Source: JAJRXG01 sp038523965 (lineage in GTDB: Bacteria; Bacteroidota; Bacteroidia; Chitinophagales; Saprospiraceae). Taken from it: a stretch of DNA of 17,037 nucleotides. The translations under genes were made by a program, and so were the position numbers. Position 1 is the first letter of the stretch. Each line of letters begins with the position of its first letter. Where the stretch lies: the NCBI GenBank assembly GCA_038523965.1, contig JBCBIX010000056.1:1-17037 (forward strand), in the 5' to 3' direction. Under the pieces are notes generated by a model, which saw only the letters and a program-made list of their open reading frames with translations, had not been told where the DNA came from and ran no database searches. Positions 7,697-15,113 of this stretch are shown here, in pieces.

Positions 7697-8761
7697 ATGC
7701 ACCAACGGTATGAAAATGTAAGAGGTAGGGCCATCATACTGACACAAGGATTTCTGCAAGATGCAGCAGCCAAAACAGCGCATGGCTTAATCAGGGGCTC
7801 TGCACGGTTTGAAACTATCGCGGTCATCGATCACAAATGGAGTTCGCATGACGCAGGTGAATTACTGGATGGTGTGCATCGAAACATTCCAGTCTATGCT
7901 TCTGTGGGTCAAGCTGTCGCTGAAACCCCAGAGGTAAAATACGCGGTCATTGGAATTGCCACTCCCGGAGGAGTGCTTCCACCAGAGTTGCTGGACACGG
8001 TGCGCACATGCATAGAGGCAGGATTATCCATCGTCAATGGACTCCATGACCACTTGGCGAATCATACTGACATCGTATCCTTAGCCAAAAAACATGAAGT
8101 GGAGCTTATCGATATCCGGCGCGTAAAGCGATATGATGAATACAGATTTTGGACTCCAAGAGTCTTTGACATAAACATTCCCATTATTGCCGTCATGGGC
8201 ACTGACTGCGCCATCGGCAAGCGAACAACCTGTGGAGCTATCCATGAATCCTGCGTGAAATCTGGGATTTCTTCTGAGATGATTTACACAGGACAGACAG
8301 GTTGGATGCAGGGTTATCGATATGGCTTTATACTCGATACTACGCTTAACGATTTTGTAAGTAGCGAGCTTTGCCACAGTGTGTTGGATGCATATCAAGA
8401 CACTACACCTGAAGTGATTCTTTTGGAAGGTCAGGCTGCCTTACGGAACCCTTCTGGCCCTTGCGGAGCAGAGTATTTGATTTCTGCGAATGCGCGACAT
8501 GTCATCCTGGTACACGAGGACAAAGAGTTCTATCACGACGAGCCTACCTGGGGCCGAATCCATAGTCTATCGAGTGAGATCGAATTGATTCGGGCCTACG
8601 GATCTCAAGTAATCGGTATCTGTCTGAACACCAAAAACGTATCACCCAAAAAGGCTCGAGAGCGGATCATCCAATTAGAATCAATACATGGCGTACCAGT
8701 TTGTGCGCCGCTTATAGACGGTGTCGATCGCATGGTCGACACGATAAAATCAATCTTGTGA
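7697..8761 (+). CDS. dgcN: DUF1611 P-loop protein, DgcN-like N-acetyltransferase
   Basis: This 354-residue protein belongs to the DUF1611 family. The C-terminal P-loop-like domain carries MGTDCAIGKRTT (167-178), followed by TGQTGWMQGY (198-207) and LLEGQAAL (242-249), all family hallmarks. The N-terminal part (about 10-150) is Rossmann-like (YAVIGIATPGG at 82-92). Some family members have been described as DgcN, which acetylates D-glutamate as the first step of D-glutamate breakdown and is paired with the racemase DgcA. Here the next gene is a DgcA-like enzyme overlapping by four bases (GTGA), strongly suggesting translational coupling and a joint pathway. The family call is secure. The exact reaction is inferred from gene pairing and from remembered literature. 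An older reading, a nucleotide-binding protein acting on murein peptides, remains possible. Confidence 0.88.
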   Translation: MHQRYENVRGRAIILTQGFLQDAAAKTAHGLIRGSARFETIAVIDHKWSSHDAGELLDGVHRNIPVYASVGQAVAETPEVKYAVIGIATPGGVLPPELLDTVRTCIEAGLSIVNGLHDHLANHTDIVSLAKKHEVELIDIRRVKRYDEYRFWTPRVFDINIPIIAVMGTDCAIGKRTTCGAIHESCVKSGISSEMIYTGQTGWMQGYRYGFILDTTLNDFVSSELCHSVLDAYQDTTPEVILLEGQAALRNPSGPCGAEYLISANARHVILVHEDKEFYHDEPTWGRIHSLSSEIELIRAYGSQVIGICLNTKNVSPKKARERIIQLESIHGVPVCAPLIDGVDRMVDTIKSIL

Positions 8762-9825
8762 AGATCAAAAGCATATCATCTTACTCTGCAGATCTGTCTC
8801 TGGGACGAGCATACGAGATCGCGTTCCAAGTGAATGACACTGCCCTTAACGTTATCGTCGAAATCGAATTAGAAAATGGCATTAAGGGACTGGGTAGTGC
8901 GGCTGCATCACCACATGTCATTGGAAATACGGTCGATTCGGTATTCGAAAATCTCCAACATGAGAACCTACAGGCTTGGATCGGGCGTAACATCCGCGAG
9001 TTTAGAGTGCTTCGCCGTCAGGCAGCGCTCTGGTATAAGGACGATTCATCAGCACTAACCGCCATAGATATAGCGCTGCATGATGCCTTCGGGAAGCATC
9101 TTGGCATCCCAGTATATCAACTTTACGGAGCAGATGTTAGTCCGCGTGCCACATCGATTACAATAGGTATTTCTTCGGTCGAAGAGACGCTACGAGAGGC
9201 AAGAGAGTATGCACAAATGGGCTTTCATGTATTGAAAATCAAAACCGGAAAAAGTCTCGATGTAGATATCGAACGATGTGCTAAAGTATATGAGGAGTTC
9301 GGGGCGGACATGGTCGTTCGGATAGATGGTAATCAAGGTTACTCTGCAGAAGAGACGATAGAGTTTTACCGCCGCACGATAGACTACGGTATCGAGCTGA
9401 TCGAGCAACCTATGCCTGTGGGTGCAGAGAATGAGCTACGTACACTGCCCGCTGAGATAAGCGCAAAGGTCGCTTGTGACGAATCCTTAAAAAATGCACG
9501 CTCAGCACTTGATCTGGCAAGCCAACCTCAAGCCTGTGGCATTTATAATATTAAACTGATGAAATGTGGAGGGCTAACCGGCGCATTTGAGATCGCTACC
9601 ATTGCAAAAGCGGCACAAATTGATCTGTTCTGGGGATGTTACGACGAAAGTAAAATCAGCATTTCTGCTGCGTTGCATGCTGCAATGGTATGCCCAAATA
9701 CCAAATATCTGGATCTCGATGGAGCCATTTTTCTCGAGACTGATGTCGTCAGTGGCGGGTATCGAATAGAGGATGGTATCATGTTCCCATTGGACCAGCC
9801 AGGATTTGGGTGTGAATTAAACTGA
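8758..9825 (+). CDS. dgcA: Enolase-superfamily epimerase/racemase, DgcA or dipeptide epimerase type
   Basis: This 355-residue cytosolic enzyme inverts an alpha-carbon next to a carboxylate. I place the start at GTG 8758: it overlaps the upstream stop as GTGA and begins VKIKSISSYS, a normal family N-terminus. The ATG at 8701 lies inside the upstream gene and adds 19 low-complexity residues. Enolase-superfamily residues are all visible: KIK (Lys160, Lys162), Asp190 in RIDGN, Glu216 in EQP, Asp241 in CDES and Lys266 in NIKLMK. They match the spacing of Bacillus L-Ala-D/L-Glu epimerase. The DxD pair Asp319/Asp321 (YLDLDG) is also present; in dipeptide epimerases it holds the free amino group. Context points to N-acetyl-glutamate racemisation (DgcA), whereas DxD points to a dipeptide. 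I cannot settle which. It is followed 6 bases later by moeA. Confidence 0.9.
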   Translation: MKIKSISSYSADLSLGRAYEIAFQVNDTALNVIVEIELENGIKGLGSAAASPHVIGNTVDSVFENLQHENLQAWIGRNIREFRVLRRQAALWYKDDSSALTAIDIALHDAFGKHLGIPVYQLYGADVSPRATSITIGISSVEETLREAREYAQMGFHVLKIKTGKSLDVDIERCAKVYEEFGADMVVRIDGNQGYSAEETIEFYRRTIDYGIELIEQPMPVGAENELRTLPAEISAKVACDESLKNARSALDLASQPQACGIYNIKLMKCGGLTGAFEIATIAKAAQIDLFWGCYDESKISISAALHAAMVCPNTKYLDLDGAIFLETDVVSGGYRIEDGIMFPLDQPGFGCELN

Positions 9826-9831
9826 ACAAGG

Positions 9832-11025
9832 ATGATATCATACGATGAGGCATTACGACTGGTGCTCTCTGAGACAAGAAGCTTAGGCACAGAGCGAATC
9901 GACTTAAACCAAAGTTTAGGAAGAGTGTCTTCCCGAGACTGGATCGCAGACAGGCCTCTTCCGCCTTTTGATCGTGTCACGATGGATGGTATAGCATTCC
10001 GATTTTCTGAAGCAGAGGAACAGGAATCGCTATCTATGGTGAACATTATCGCAGCCGGCCAACCAAGATTTGATCTTCCTGAAGGTCCGGTCTGCGTAGA
10101 GGTCATGACGGGTGCAGTGCTTCCCCATGGTGCGGATACCGTGGTGAGATACGAAGATGTCGACATCACTGATGGTCGTGCAAAGATCAATACCGCATTC
10201 CAAGCAGGTCAAAACATACACCGTAAAGGTCTGGATCGGTCGGAAGGTGAAGTCGTCCTAACCAAAGGATCACTAATCGGTCCAGCTGAGATAGGACTTG
10301 CGGCATCGATTGGACTACCCAGAATAGAGACTGTCAAGGTGCCTCGTGTGATGGTGATATCGACGGGAGACGAATTAGTACCCGTGGATACCAAGCCCCT
10401 ACCTCATCAAATTCGTCGGAGCAACGTCCATGCAATAGCGGCACTTCTTCAAGACCTCGGGATAAATGCCGAGACGACACATCTCCCTGATCAAGCCAAT
10501 GAGATTCAAACCGAGTTATCCAGGGTGCTGCACGAGTACGATGTTATTATCCTGAGTGGTGGAGTGAGCAAGGGAAAATATGACTACATCCCAGAGGTAT
10601 TGGCCAGCTGTGGAGTGAAGAAGCTATTCCATCGTGTCGCGCAGAAACCAGGTAAACCACTCTGGTTCGGATCTAAGCCAGCAGGAGCAGTCGTCTTTGG
10701 GCTTCCGGGTAATCCAGTTTCATCCTTTATGTGCACAGTCGTATATGTGCGGGCTTGGATTCAGAGTTGCCTTGGAGTGCCTTCAAAGGGGCCGGTGCTT
10801 GGTGTCTTAGACGAAGACATTCATTTCGACGCCGATCTCACTTATTTCGTACCCGTCAGTATTAATTATCAAGAAAATGGCACCATGCATGCTCACCCAA
10901 AGCGTGGGCAGGGATCAGGAGATCTCGCTAACCTGACTCGGGCTGGCGGATTCGTTAGATTAGATCGTGGACAGAACCACTTCAGTGCCGGGGAGATCTA
11001 TCCGATTTATCCCTTCAGCAACTAA
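9832..11025 (+). CDS. moeA: Molybdopterin molybdenumtransferase MoeA
   Basis: MoeA inserts molybdate into adenylylated molybdopterin, the last step of molybdenum cofactor synthesis, as a cytosolic dimer. The 397-residue protein has the expected length (about 400). Visible hallmarks are PPFDRVTMDG (44-53; the usual form is DNSAMDGYA, so this is a variant that keeps both Asp), VMTGAVLPHGADTVVRYED (91-109), STGDELV (177-183), LSGGVSKGKYDY (241-252), KPGKPL (272-277) and GLPGNPVSS (290-298). Domain IV (about 320-397) includes GSGDLANLT. An AAGG lies six bases before the ATG. It is the third gene of the operon, six bases after the epimerase. No other molybdenum-cofactor gene is in the window, so the link to amino-acid metabolism is unexplained. 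Its TAA overlaps the TAG of the convergent LEA-like gene. Confidence 0.95.
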   Translation: MISYDEALRLVLSETRSLGTERIDLNQSLGRVSSRDWIADRPLPPFDRVTMDGIAFRFSEAEEQESLSMVNIIAAGQPRFDLPEGPVCVEVMTGAVLPHGADTVVRYEDVDITDGRAKINTAFQAGQNIHRKGLDRSEGEVVLTKGSLIGPAEIGLAASIGLPRIETVKVPRVMVISTGDELVPVDTKPLPHQIRRSNVHAIAALLQDLGINAETTHLPDQANEIQTELSRVLHEYDVIILSGGVSKGKYDYIPEVLASCGVKKLFHRVAQKPGKPLWFGSKPAGAVVFGLPGNPVSSFMCTVVYVRAWIQSCLGVPSKGPVLGVLDEDIHFDADLTYFVPVSINYQENGTMHAHPKRGQGSGDLANLTRAGGFVRLDRGQNHFSAGEIYPIYPFSN

Positions 11026-12113
11026 GCAGATGTGGTAGTTGAGTCATCATCTTCTGCTGGCTCCTCCGATACAGCATCCAAAGAAGAGTCGACGATATCG
11101 CTGACCGCAGATTCAGTCTCTTCAATGGCAGCAGTAGTGGTCGGAAGGTTAGCGGTTATCTCATCCGTATTTTGCTCAATAGCTGCAGTCGAATCAGTGA
11201 CAACTTCGGCAACCACCTCGGCCGATTCAACGATTATGGCATCATCGATGACCTCATTTCCATCACCATCGTAATCAGTGAATCCCGCTGCTTTCGAAGG
11301 CTCTTTGGCCATTTCTTCAGCAGTCTCCTGGATTGTCACCATACCCTCTTGTGCACCATGATAATCTCCTTCCGCATAGGCAGCTGCTTTCGCAAAAAAG
11401 TCATCCTGACCCTTCAGCGTTGATTCCTTGTTTTCCTCTAAGATCTCATCCAGTCCTGGTGTTGGATTCGCCTTTTCGACTGCCTCTTCTTCCTTAGCTC
11501 GAGCGAGGGTCTCGTCGATCTTGTCATTCACATCTTCCATAACATCCTGGGCACGATCCACTATGTCTTCTTTGGCCTGCATTACCTTATCACCGACGTT
11601 CTCAGTGAAATCTTTAAGCTTCTCGACGTTCGCGTTGTCCTTACCCAAGATTTTACCACCAATAGATTCAGCCACTTCCCCACCTTTATTCAAGAGCTCC
11701 TCTCCTTTGCTGAGTACCTTTTCACCTATACTCTCGGTCGTAGAAGCTACCTTTTTTAGCGTTTCGTTTTTGTTGACCATGTTCATAGTCCCCTCAGCAC
11801 CGTGAAGGATCGCATCGCGAAGACCACTTGTTTTATCGGCTAAACCCTCTCCAAGATCCTCCACACGGTCCTTCAATACAGATCCGAGATCACCGGATTT
11901 GTCAAAAAGGTCCTCACCAAGATCCGTCGCTTTGTCCATCATCTTAGCGCTAACATCTTTACCGCGAGTTAGTACTTCGCCACCAATATCAACTGACTTC
12001 TCCAGGAGGTCTTCACCCACATCTTTGGCTCGATCCATTCCTTTTTCCGCAGCAGATTTGGCAACAGAAGATGTTGTCCAGAAGAGTTTTTTGAGTTCAC
12101 TGAAGATTCCCAT
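11022..12113 (-). CDS. LEA-like helical-repeat protein with EF-hand-like loop
   Basis: I do not recognise a named family. From the ATG at 12113 (MGIFSELKKLFW) the product is 363 residues; the longer frame from 12212 adds 33 residues unlike a leader and is less likely. Residues about 17-210 are charged, Ala/Lys/Glu/Asp-rich amphipathic helix with an irregular 11-residue rhythm (for example KATDLGEDLFDKSGDLGS, then DRVEDLGEGLADKTSGL), as in LEA-like proteins and YtxH-type stress proteins. The N-terminal 12 residues could form a membrane-touching amphipathic helix. Residues 280-291 (DYDGDGNEVIDD) match an EF-hand or dockerin Ca2+ loop, followed by an acidic Thr/Ser-rich tail. No signal peptide is evident, so it is probably cytoplasmic. 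A stress-protective or scaffolding role is inference. It diverges from the coiled-coil gene at 12260. Confidence 0.8.
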   Translation of the reverse strand: MGIFSELKKLFWTTSSVAKSAAEKGMDRAKDVGEDLLEKSVDIGGEVLTRGKDVSAKMMDKATDLGEDLFDKSGDLGSVLKDRVEDLGEGLADKTSGLRDAILHGAEGTMNMVNKNETLKKVASTTESIGEKVLSKGEELLNKGGEVAESIGGKILGKDNANVEKLKDFTENVGDKVMQAKEDIVDRAQDVMEDVNDKIDETLARAKEEEAVEKANPTPGLDEILEENKESTLKGQDDFFAKAAAYAEGDYHGAQEGMVTIQETAEEMAKEPSKAAGFTDYDGDGNEVIDDAIIVESAEVVAEVVTDSTAAIEQNTDEITANLPTTTAAIEETESAVSDIVDSSLDAVSEEPAEDDDSTTTSA

Positions 12114-12259
12114 GTCTACTTGTTTTATCCGTTTGTGTTGATCTAAAAATAGGGATGTTCTTCTCAATCCAATGCTGATAATGATTTCTTTACAATGGAC
12201 ATACACGGCCACAGCCGGAGTACTAATCTATACATTGGCCATAGGTAATTACCACGATC

Positions 12260-13195
12260 ATGACTACAATCCAAGAAGAGATACAACAGACCATCCAACA
12301 GATCGTCCACTTAGAGAAGGTGGCATCTCAACTTCGCACGACAAAACAGGAGTTAGAGACTGCATATGACGAACAAGATGGACTACTCAAAAAGTTAGAT
12401 AAAGAGCTGCGAGACGTCGAAAGGTTAGAAGGCCTAACGACAACCAGCATGTTTTACAAAATTCTTGGAAGCAAAGAAAAACAACTTGACAAAGAGCGCC
12501 AGGAGTATCTCGAGTTATCGCTCAAAACAGAAGATATAGCTAAGACGATCCAATTATTAGAATATGAGGTCAATCTCCTCGAGGCCAAATCGAAGTCCAA
12601 AGATCAACTTATAAAGGTGCTCGAAGGACTTAAAATCAAACGAGAAGAAGAAATCATCAAGACAGATCCCGTCCTTCGTCATCAACTGCTCGGCATAAGC
12701 GAACAACTTGAGTCTAACTACAAACTTCAAAAAGAAATCAGCGAAGCTGAACAAATAGGTGCCATCTGCGACCAATTAATAAATCGAATCATAGGGCTCC
12801 TTCAAAAAGTTCGCAACTGGGGGCAATGGCCAGGAAATACAAGTCGCAGCAGAATGCAACGATACGCGCGCCGGGATGCTATCGACCGAGCGAGAAACTT
12901 AAGCTACCAGATCAAGCATCACCTACACCTTTTTAATCAAGAATTGGCTGACCTAAATTCTAATTTAAGTGTCCATTTTGACCCTAAGGCATTCACGAAC
13001 TTCTCGACGTCCTTCTTCAGCAATCTGATCACTGATTGGATTCAAAACCAGCAGCTTTCACATGCCATTGGATCTGCATCAAATACACGAAATCAAGTCC
13101 ATCACGTACTACAACAATTGGATGTAGAAAGTACTCAGTGTAAAACTAACATTGCCAAGCTTCTTCAAGACAGAGATCACATCGTGTCATCTTAG
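12260..13195 (+). CDS. Coiled-coil conserved hypothetical protein
   Basis: The product is 311 residues with no signal peptide or membrane segment, so it is likely cytoplasmic. Residues about 1-165 are long coiled coil (heptad-like Leu/Glu/Lys/Gln). In its middle is MFYKILGSKEKQLDKERQEYLE (residues 64-85), a segment I associate with a widespread but uncharacterised family in Bacteroidota and Firmicutes. The second half (about 165-311) contains a Trp-rich turn (RNWGQWPG, 186-193) and further amphipathic helices, suggesting a helical hairpin. No catalytic motif is visible. The start at 12260 has no Shine-Dalgarno sequence. A bidirectional terminator follows. Divergence from the LEA-like helical protein suggests possible co-regulation, but any shared function is inference. 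Confidence 0.85.
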   Translation: MTTIQEEIQQTIQQIVHLEKVASQLRTTKQELETAYDEQDGLLKKLDKELRDVERLEGLTTTSMFYKILGSKEKQLDKERQEYLELSLKTEDIAKTIQLLEYEVNLLEAKSKSKDQLIKVLEGLKIKREEEIIKTDPVLRHQLLGISEQLESNYKLQKEISEAEQIGAICDQLINRIIGLLQKVRNWGQWPGNTSRSRMQRYARRDAIDRARNLSYQIKHHLHLFNQELADLNSNLSVHFDPKAFTNFSTSFFSNLITDWIQNQQLSHAIGSASNTRNQVHHVLQQLDVESTQCKTNIAKLLQDRDHIVSS

Positions 13196-13569
13196 AAGCA
13201 TGGCGAAGACTCAGATGTTGGAAAAGTCTCACTACTGTTCATAAGCATTTTCTAAAAACGAAAAAACCACGCCTTGCGGCGTGGCCCTTTTAATAAACCA
13301 ATCTCATAAAAAGGAAAAGAATATAATAAAAAGACGAAATCCATCATTAGTCCATACGTGACCTGACCTCGCACAACAGTGAACTACAAAGGCCAGATCG
13401 AAATAGGCGCGACAGCTTTCCTTAAACAGGTTTATTAATCACGTTTCCTCGTCTTTCTACTAATTGTTGTCCAAAGACAACCTATCACCATATTCATATC
13501 TTAATTAATCACAATATATAAAACATTCATTTACTGTTAGTATACATATATGATTTTATTTAATACGTG
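13196..13569. other. Gap between convergent coiled-coil gene and ftsZ, AT-rich at right
   Basis: These 374 bases hold no credible gene; the longest ATG frames are about 15 codons. The left part carries the bidirectional terminator at 13267-13284. A shorter hairpin, GTTGTC/GACAAC, sits at 13466-13481 with a four-base loop and no T-run. From about 13490 to 13565 the sequence is far more AT-rich than the rest of the window and would be the 3' untranslated region of ftsZ. I see no tRNA or clear small RNA. Confidence 0.6.
13261..13290. terminator. Bidirectional Rho-independent terminator
   Basis: A perfect 7-base stem CCACGCC (13267-13273) / GGCGTGG (13278-13284) with loop TTGC is preceded by six A and followed by CCCTTTT. 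Read on the minus strand the hairpin is followed by TTTTTT then CGTTTTT, the stronger orientation, so it should end ftsZ-cluster transcripts. On the plus strand it ends the coiled-coil gene. Confidence 0.85.
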
Positions 13570-15027
13570 CTAATCTACATTGTCGTGTAGAAATGTGTTG
13601 TTTGACCGTCGAAGTGGGTTGTCCTCATCCGTACCAATCTCCAAACCTCCAGAAGATGGTCGTCTTGTATGGTCTTTTGACTGATCTAACGACACGTTCC
13701 GTCGTTTGTACGCTGGTTCATTTTCCATATCCGAGATCATCTTGGGATCGTCTAAACTCATGCTAAGGTTCTTGCGCATATAACTGCGCCGTGCTTTCTC
13801 CATGTGCTTGTACTTTTCAGTCGATTCCTGATATGTATCACCGTCTATCGATCGCACTTCTTTGCGTTGCTGAGGTGCATAGTACTCAGCACTTTGATTC
13901 ATCTCCTGGATAGTCTTACGAACGTCATCCTCTTCAAAATCTATAGTATGCTGATCAGCGGCATCATCAAATCCGAATACAATTCCATTCTCTTCGGACA
14001 TCTCCTGGGATTCATCAAGCGGTATCCTGACCTTTTCATCCTCGATAGTTGCCTCGGCTACGTGAGATGTTCTAAATCCAGTTGCAATAAGTGTCACACT
14101 TATTGCGTCACCAAGACTCTCATCTCTACAGCTGCCCCAGATGAGGTTGGTACCATAGCCGGCCTCTTCTTGAACATACTCTGTAATCTCGCCAATCTCC
14201 TGCATCGTTACCTCATTCTTACCGGATGTGATATTGAGCAAGATGTGACGTGCACCTCTGATATCGTTATCTTCTAATAACGGACTGCTCATAGCATTGC
14301 TAATTGAAGTACGGGCACGATCTTCTCCAGTCGCTATAGCATTCCCCATTATAGCAACACCTGAACCTCGCATTACGGTATTTACGTCTTCAAAATCAAC
14401 ATTGATATTTCCCCATACGGTGATAATCTCCGCTATACCTTTAGCAGCGGTAGTTAGGATACTATCAGCTTCCCCAAATGCTTCAGAAAGACCAAGATTT
14501 GGGTGCATTTTAAAAAGTCTATCGTTTGAAATCACGAGATAGGCGTCGACCTGCTTCTTCAATTCTTCTAATCCCTCGATCGCAAACCGTTGACGTCGCA
14601 TGCCCTCGAACTTGAACGGTAAGGTGACAATAGCCACAGTCAAAATACCCATATCCTTGGCGGTCTTGGCGACGATCGGAGCGGCACCAGTTCCGGTACC
14701 CCCACCCATACCTGCCGTCACAAAGACCATCTTCGTTCCATCATCGAGGAACTCCTTAATATGATCTACAGACTCCAGGCATGCTTGTTTTCCAACTTCT
14801 GGTTTAGAGCCTGCACCACGGCCTTCTGTAAGGTGAGGTCCCAACTGAATTCTCACTTCTACAGGGCTATTTTCTAATGCCTGATTATCAGTATTACAAA
14901 TGGCAAAGTCAACACCGGTGATTCCCTCGCGATACATATTAGCGACTGCATTTCCACCGCCTCCGCCGATACCAACCACCTTAATGATCGATCCATTTCG
15001 CTTCTTAAAATCAAATTCTAAAGACAT
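13570..15027 (-). CDS. ftsZ: Cell division GTPase FtsZ
   Basis: FtsZ is the tubulin-like GTPase that polymerises into the division ring at midcell. The 485-residue product has the GTPase domain with GIGGGGGNAV (19-28), the tubulin signature GGGTGTG (108-114) and nucleotide-contacting TLPFKFEG (135-142). The T7 loop NVDFEDV (209-215) completes the neighbour's active site. The second domain ends near residue 320 (TLIATGF, 312-318). Residues about 330-460 form a long acidic/basic disordered linker. The tail ends NNTFLHDNVD, unlike the basic FLRR-type peptide of proteobacterial FtsZ but, as far as I recall, typical of Bacteroidota. The ATG at 15027 is 86 bases downstream of ftsA, and the doubled palindrome sits in that gap. 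ftsQ, ftsA and ftsZ are likely transcribed together. Confidence 0.98.
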   Translation of the reverse strand: MSLEFDFKKRNGSIIKVVGIGGGGGNAVANMYREGITGVDFAICNTDNQALENSPVEVRIQLGPHLTEGRGAGSKPEVGKQACLESVDHIKEFLDDGTKMVFVTAGMGGGTGTGAAPIVAKTAKDMGILTVAIVTLPFKFEGMRRQRFAIEGLEELKKQVDAYLVISNDRLFKMHPNLGLSEAFGEADSILTTAAKGIAEIITVWGNINVDFEDVNTVMRGSGVAIMGNAIATGEDRARTSISNAMSSPLLEDNDIRGARHILLNITSGKNEVTMQEIGEITEYVQEEAGYGTNLIWGSCRDESLGDAISVTLIATGFRTSHVAEATIEDEKVRIPLDESQEMSEENGIVFGFDDAADQHTIDFEEDDVRKTIQEMNQSAEYYAPQQRKEVRSIDGDTYQESTEKYKHMEKARRSYMRKNLSMSLDDPKMISDMENEPAYKRRNVSLDQSKDHTRRPSSGGLEIGTDEDNPLRRSNNTFLHDNVD

Positions 15028-15063
15028 AACGGATGTTTTTTCTTGATTAATTTGAAGAACATT

Positions 15064-15096
15064 GGATCGTACGATCTTTGGTGTATCGTACGATCC
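15064..15096. repeat. Doubled palindrome / 12-base-stem hairpin between ftsA and ftsZ
   Basis: GGATCGTACGAT (15064-15075) is an exact inverted repeat of ATCGTACGATCC (15085-15096) around a 9-base spacer. Each arm is also palindromic (GATCGTACGATC at 15065-15076; ATCGTACGAT at 15085-15094), so an 11-base direct repeat recurs 19 bases apart. On the transcript it folds into a strong hairpin about 37 bases before the ftsZ start, with no T-run after it, so it is not a standard terminator. It could be a tandem operator, an RNA processing or stability element, or an attenuator. Confidence 0.8.
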
Positions 15097-15113
15097 TCAC
15101 GTTTAGGGCTGCA

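Noticed and set aside
8701..8757. Longer ATG start for the epimerase
   Set aside because: It would place 19 Arg/His-rich residues encoded inside the upstream gene before a normal family N-terminus; the GTG at 8758 with a GTGA overlap fits better.
9639..10190. Minus-strand frame of 183 codons across the epimerase/moeA junction
   Set aside because: It overlaps two well-supported genes and shows Ser/Arg-rich shadow composition.
11032..12141. Several Ser-rich plus-strand frames opposite the LEA-like gene
   Set aside because: The complement of a repetitive Asp/Glu/Lys-rich coding sequence naturally reads as Ser-rich open frames; none resembles a protein family.
13466..13481. Hairpin GTTGTC/GACAAC as a second ftsZ terminator
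   Set aside because: The stem is only six bases and no T-run follows on either strand; the 13267-13284 hairpin is a far better terminator.
13804..14277. Plus-strand frame of 157 codons inside ftsZ
   Set aside because: Antisense to the conserved GTPase and linker; no supporting motif.
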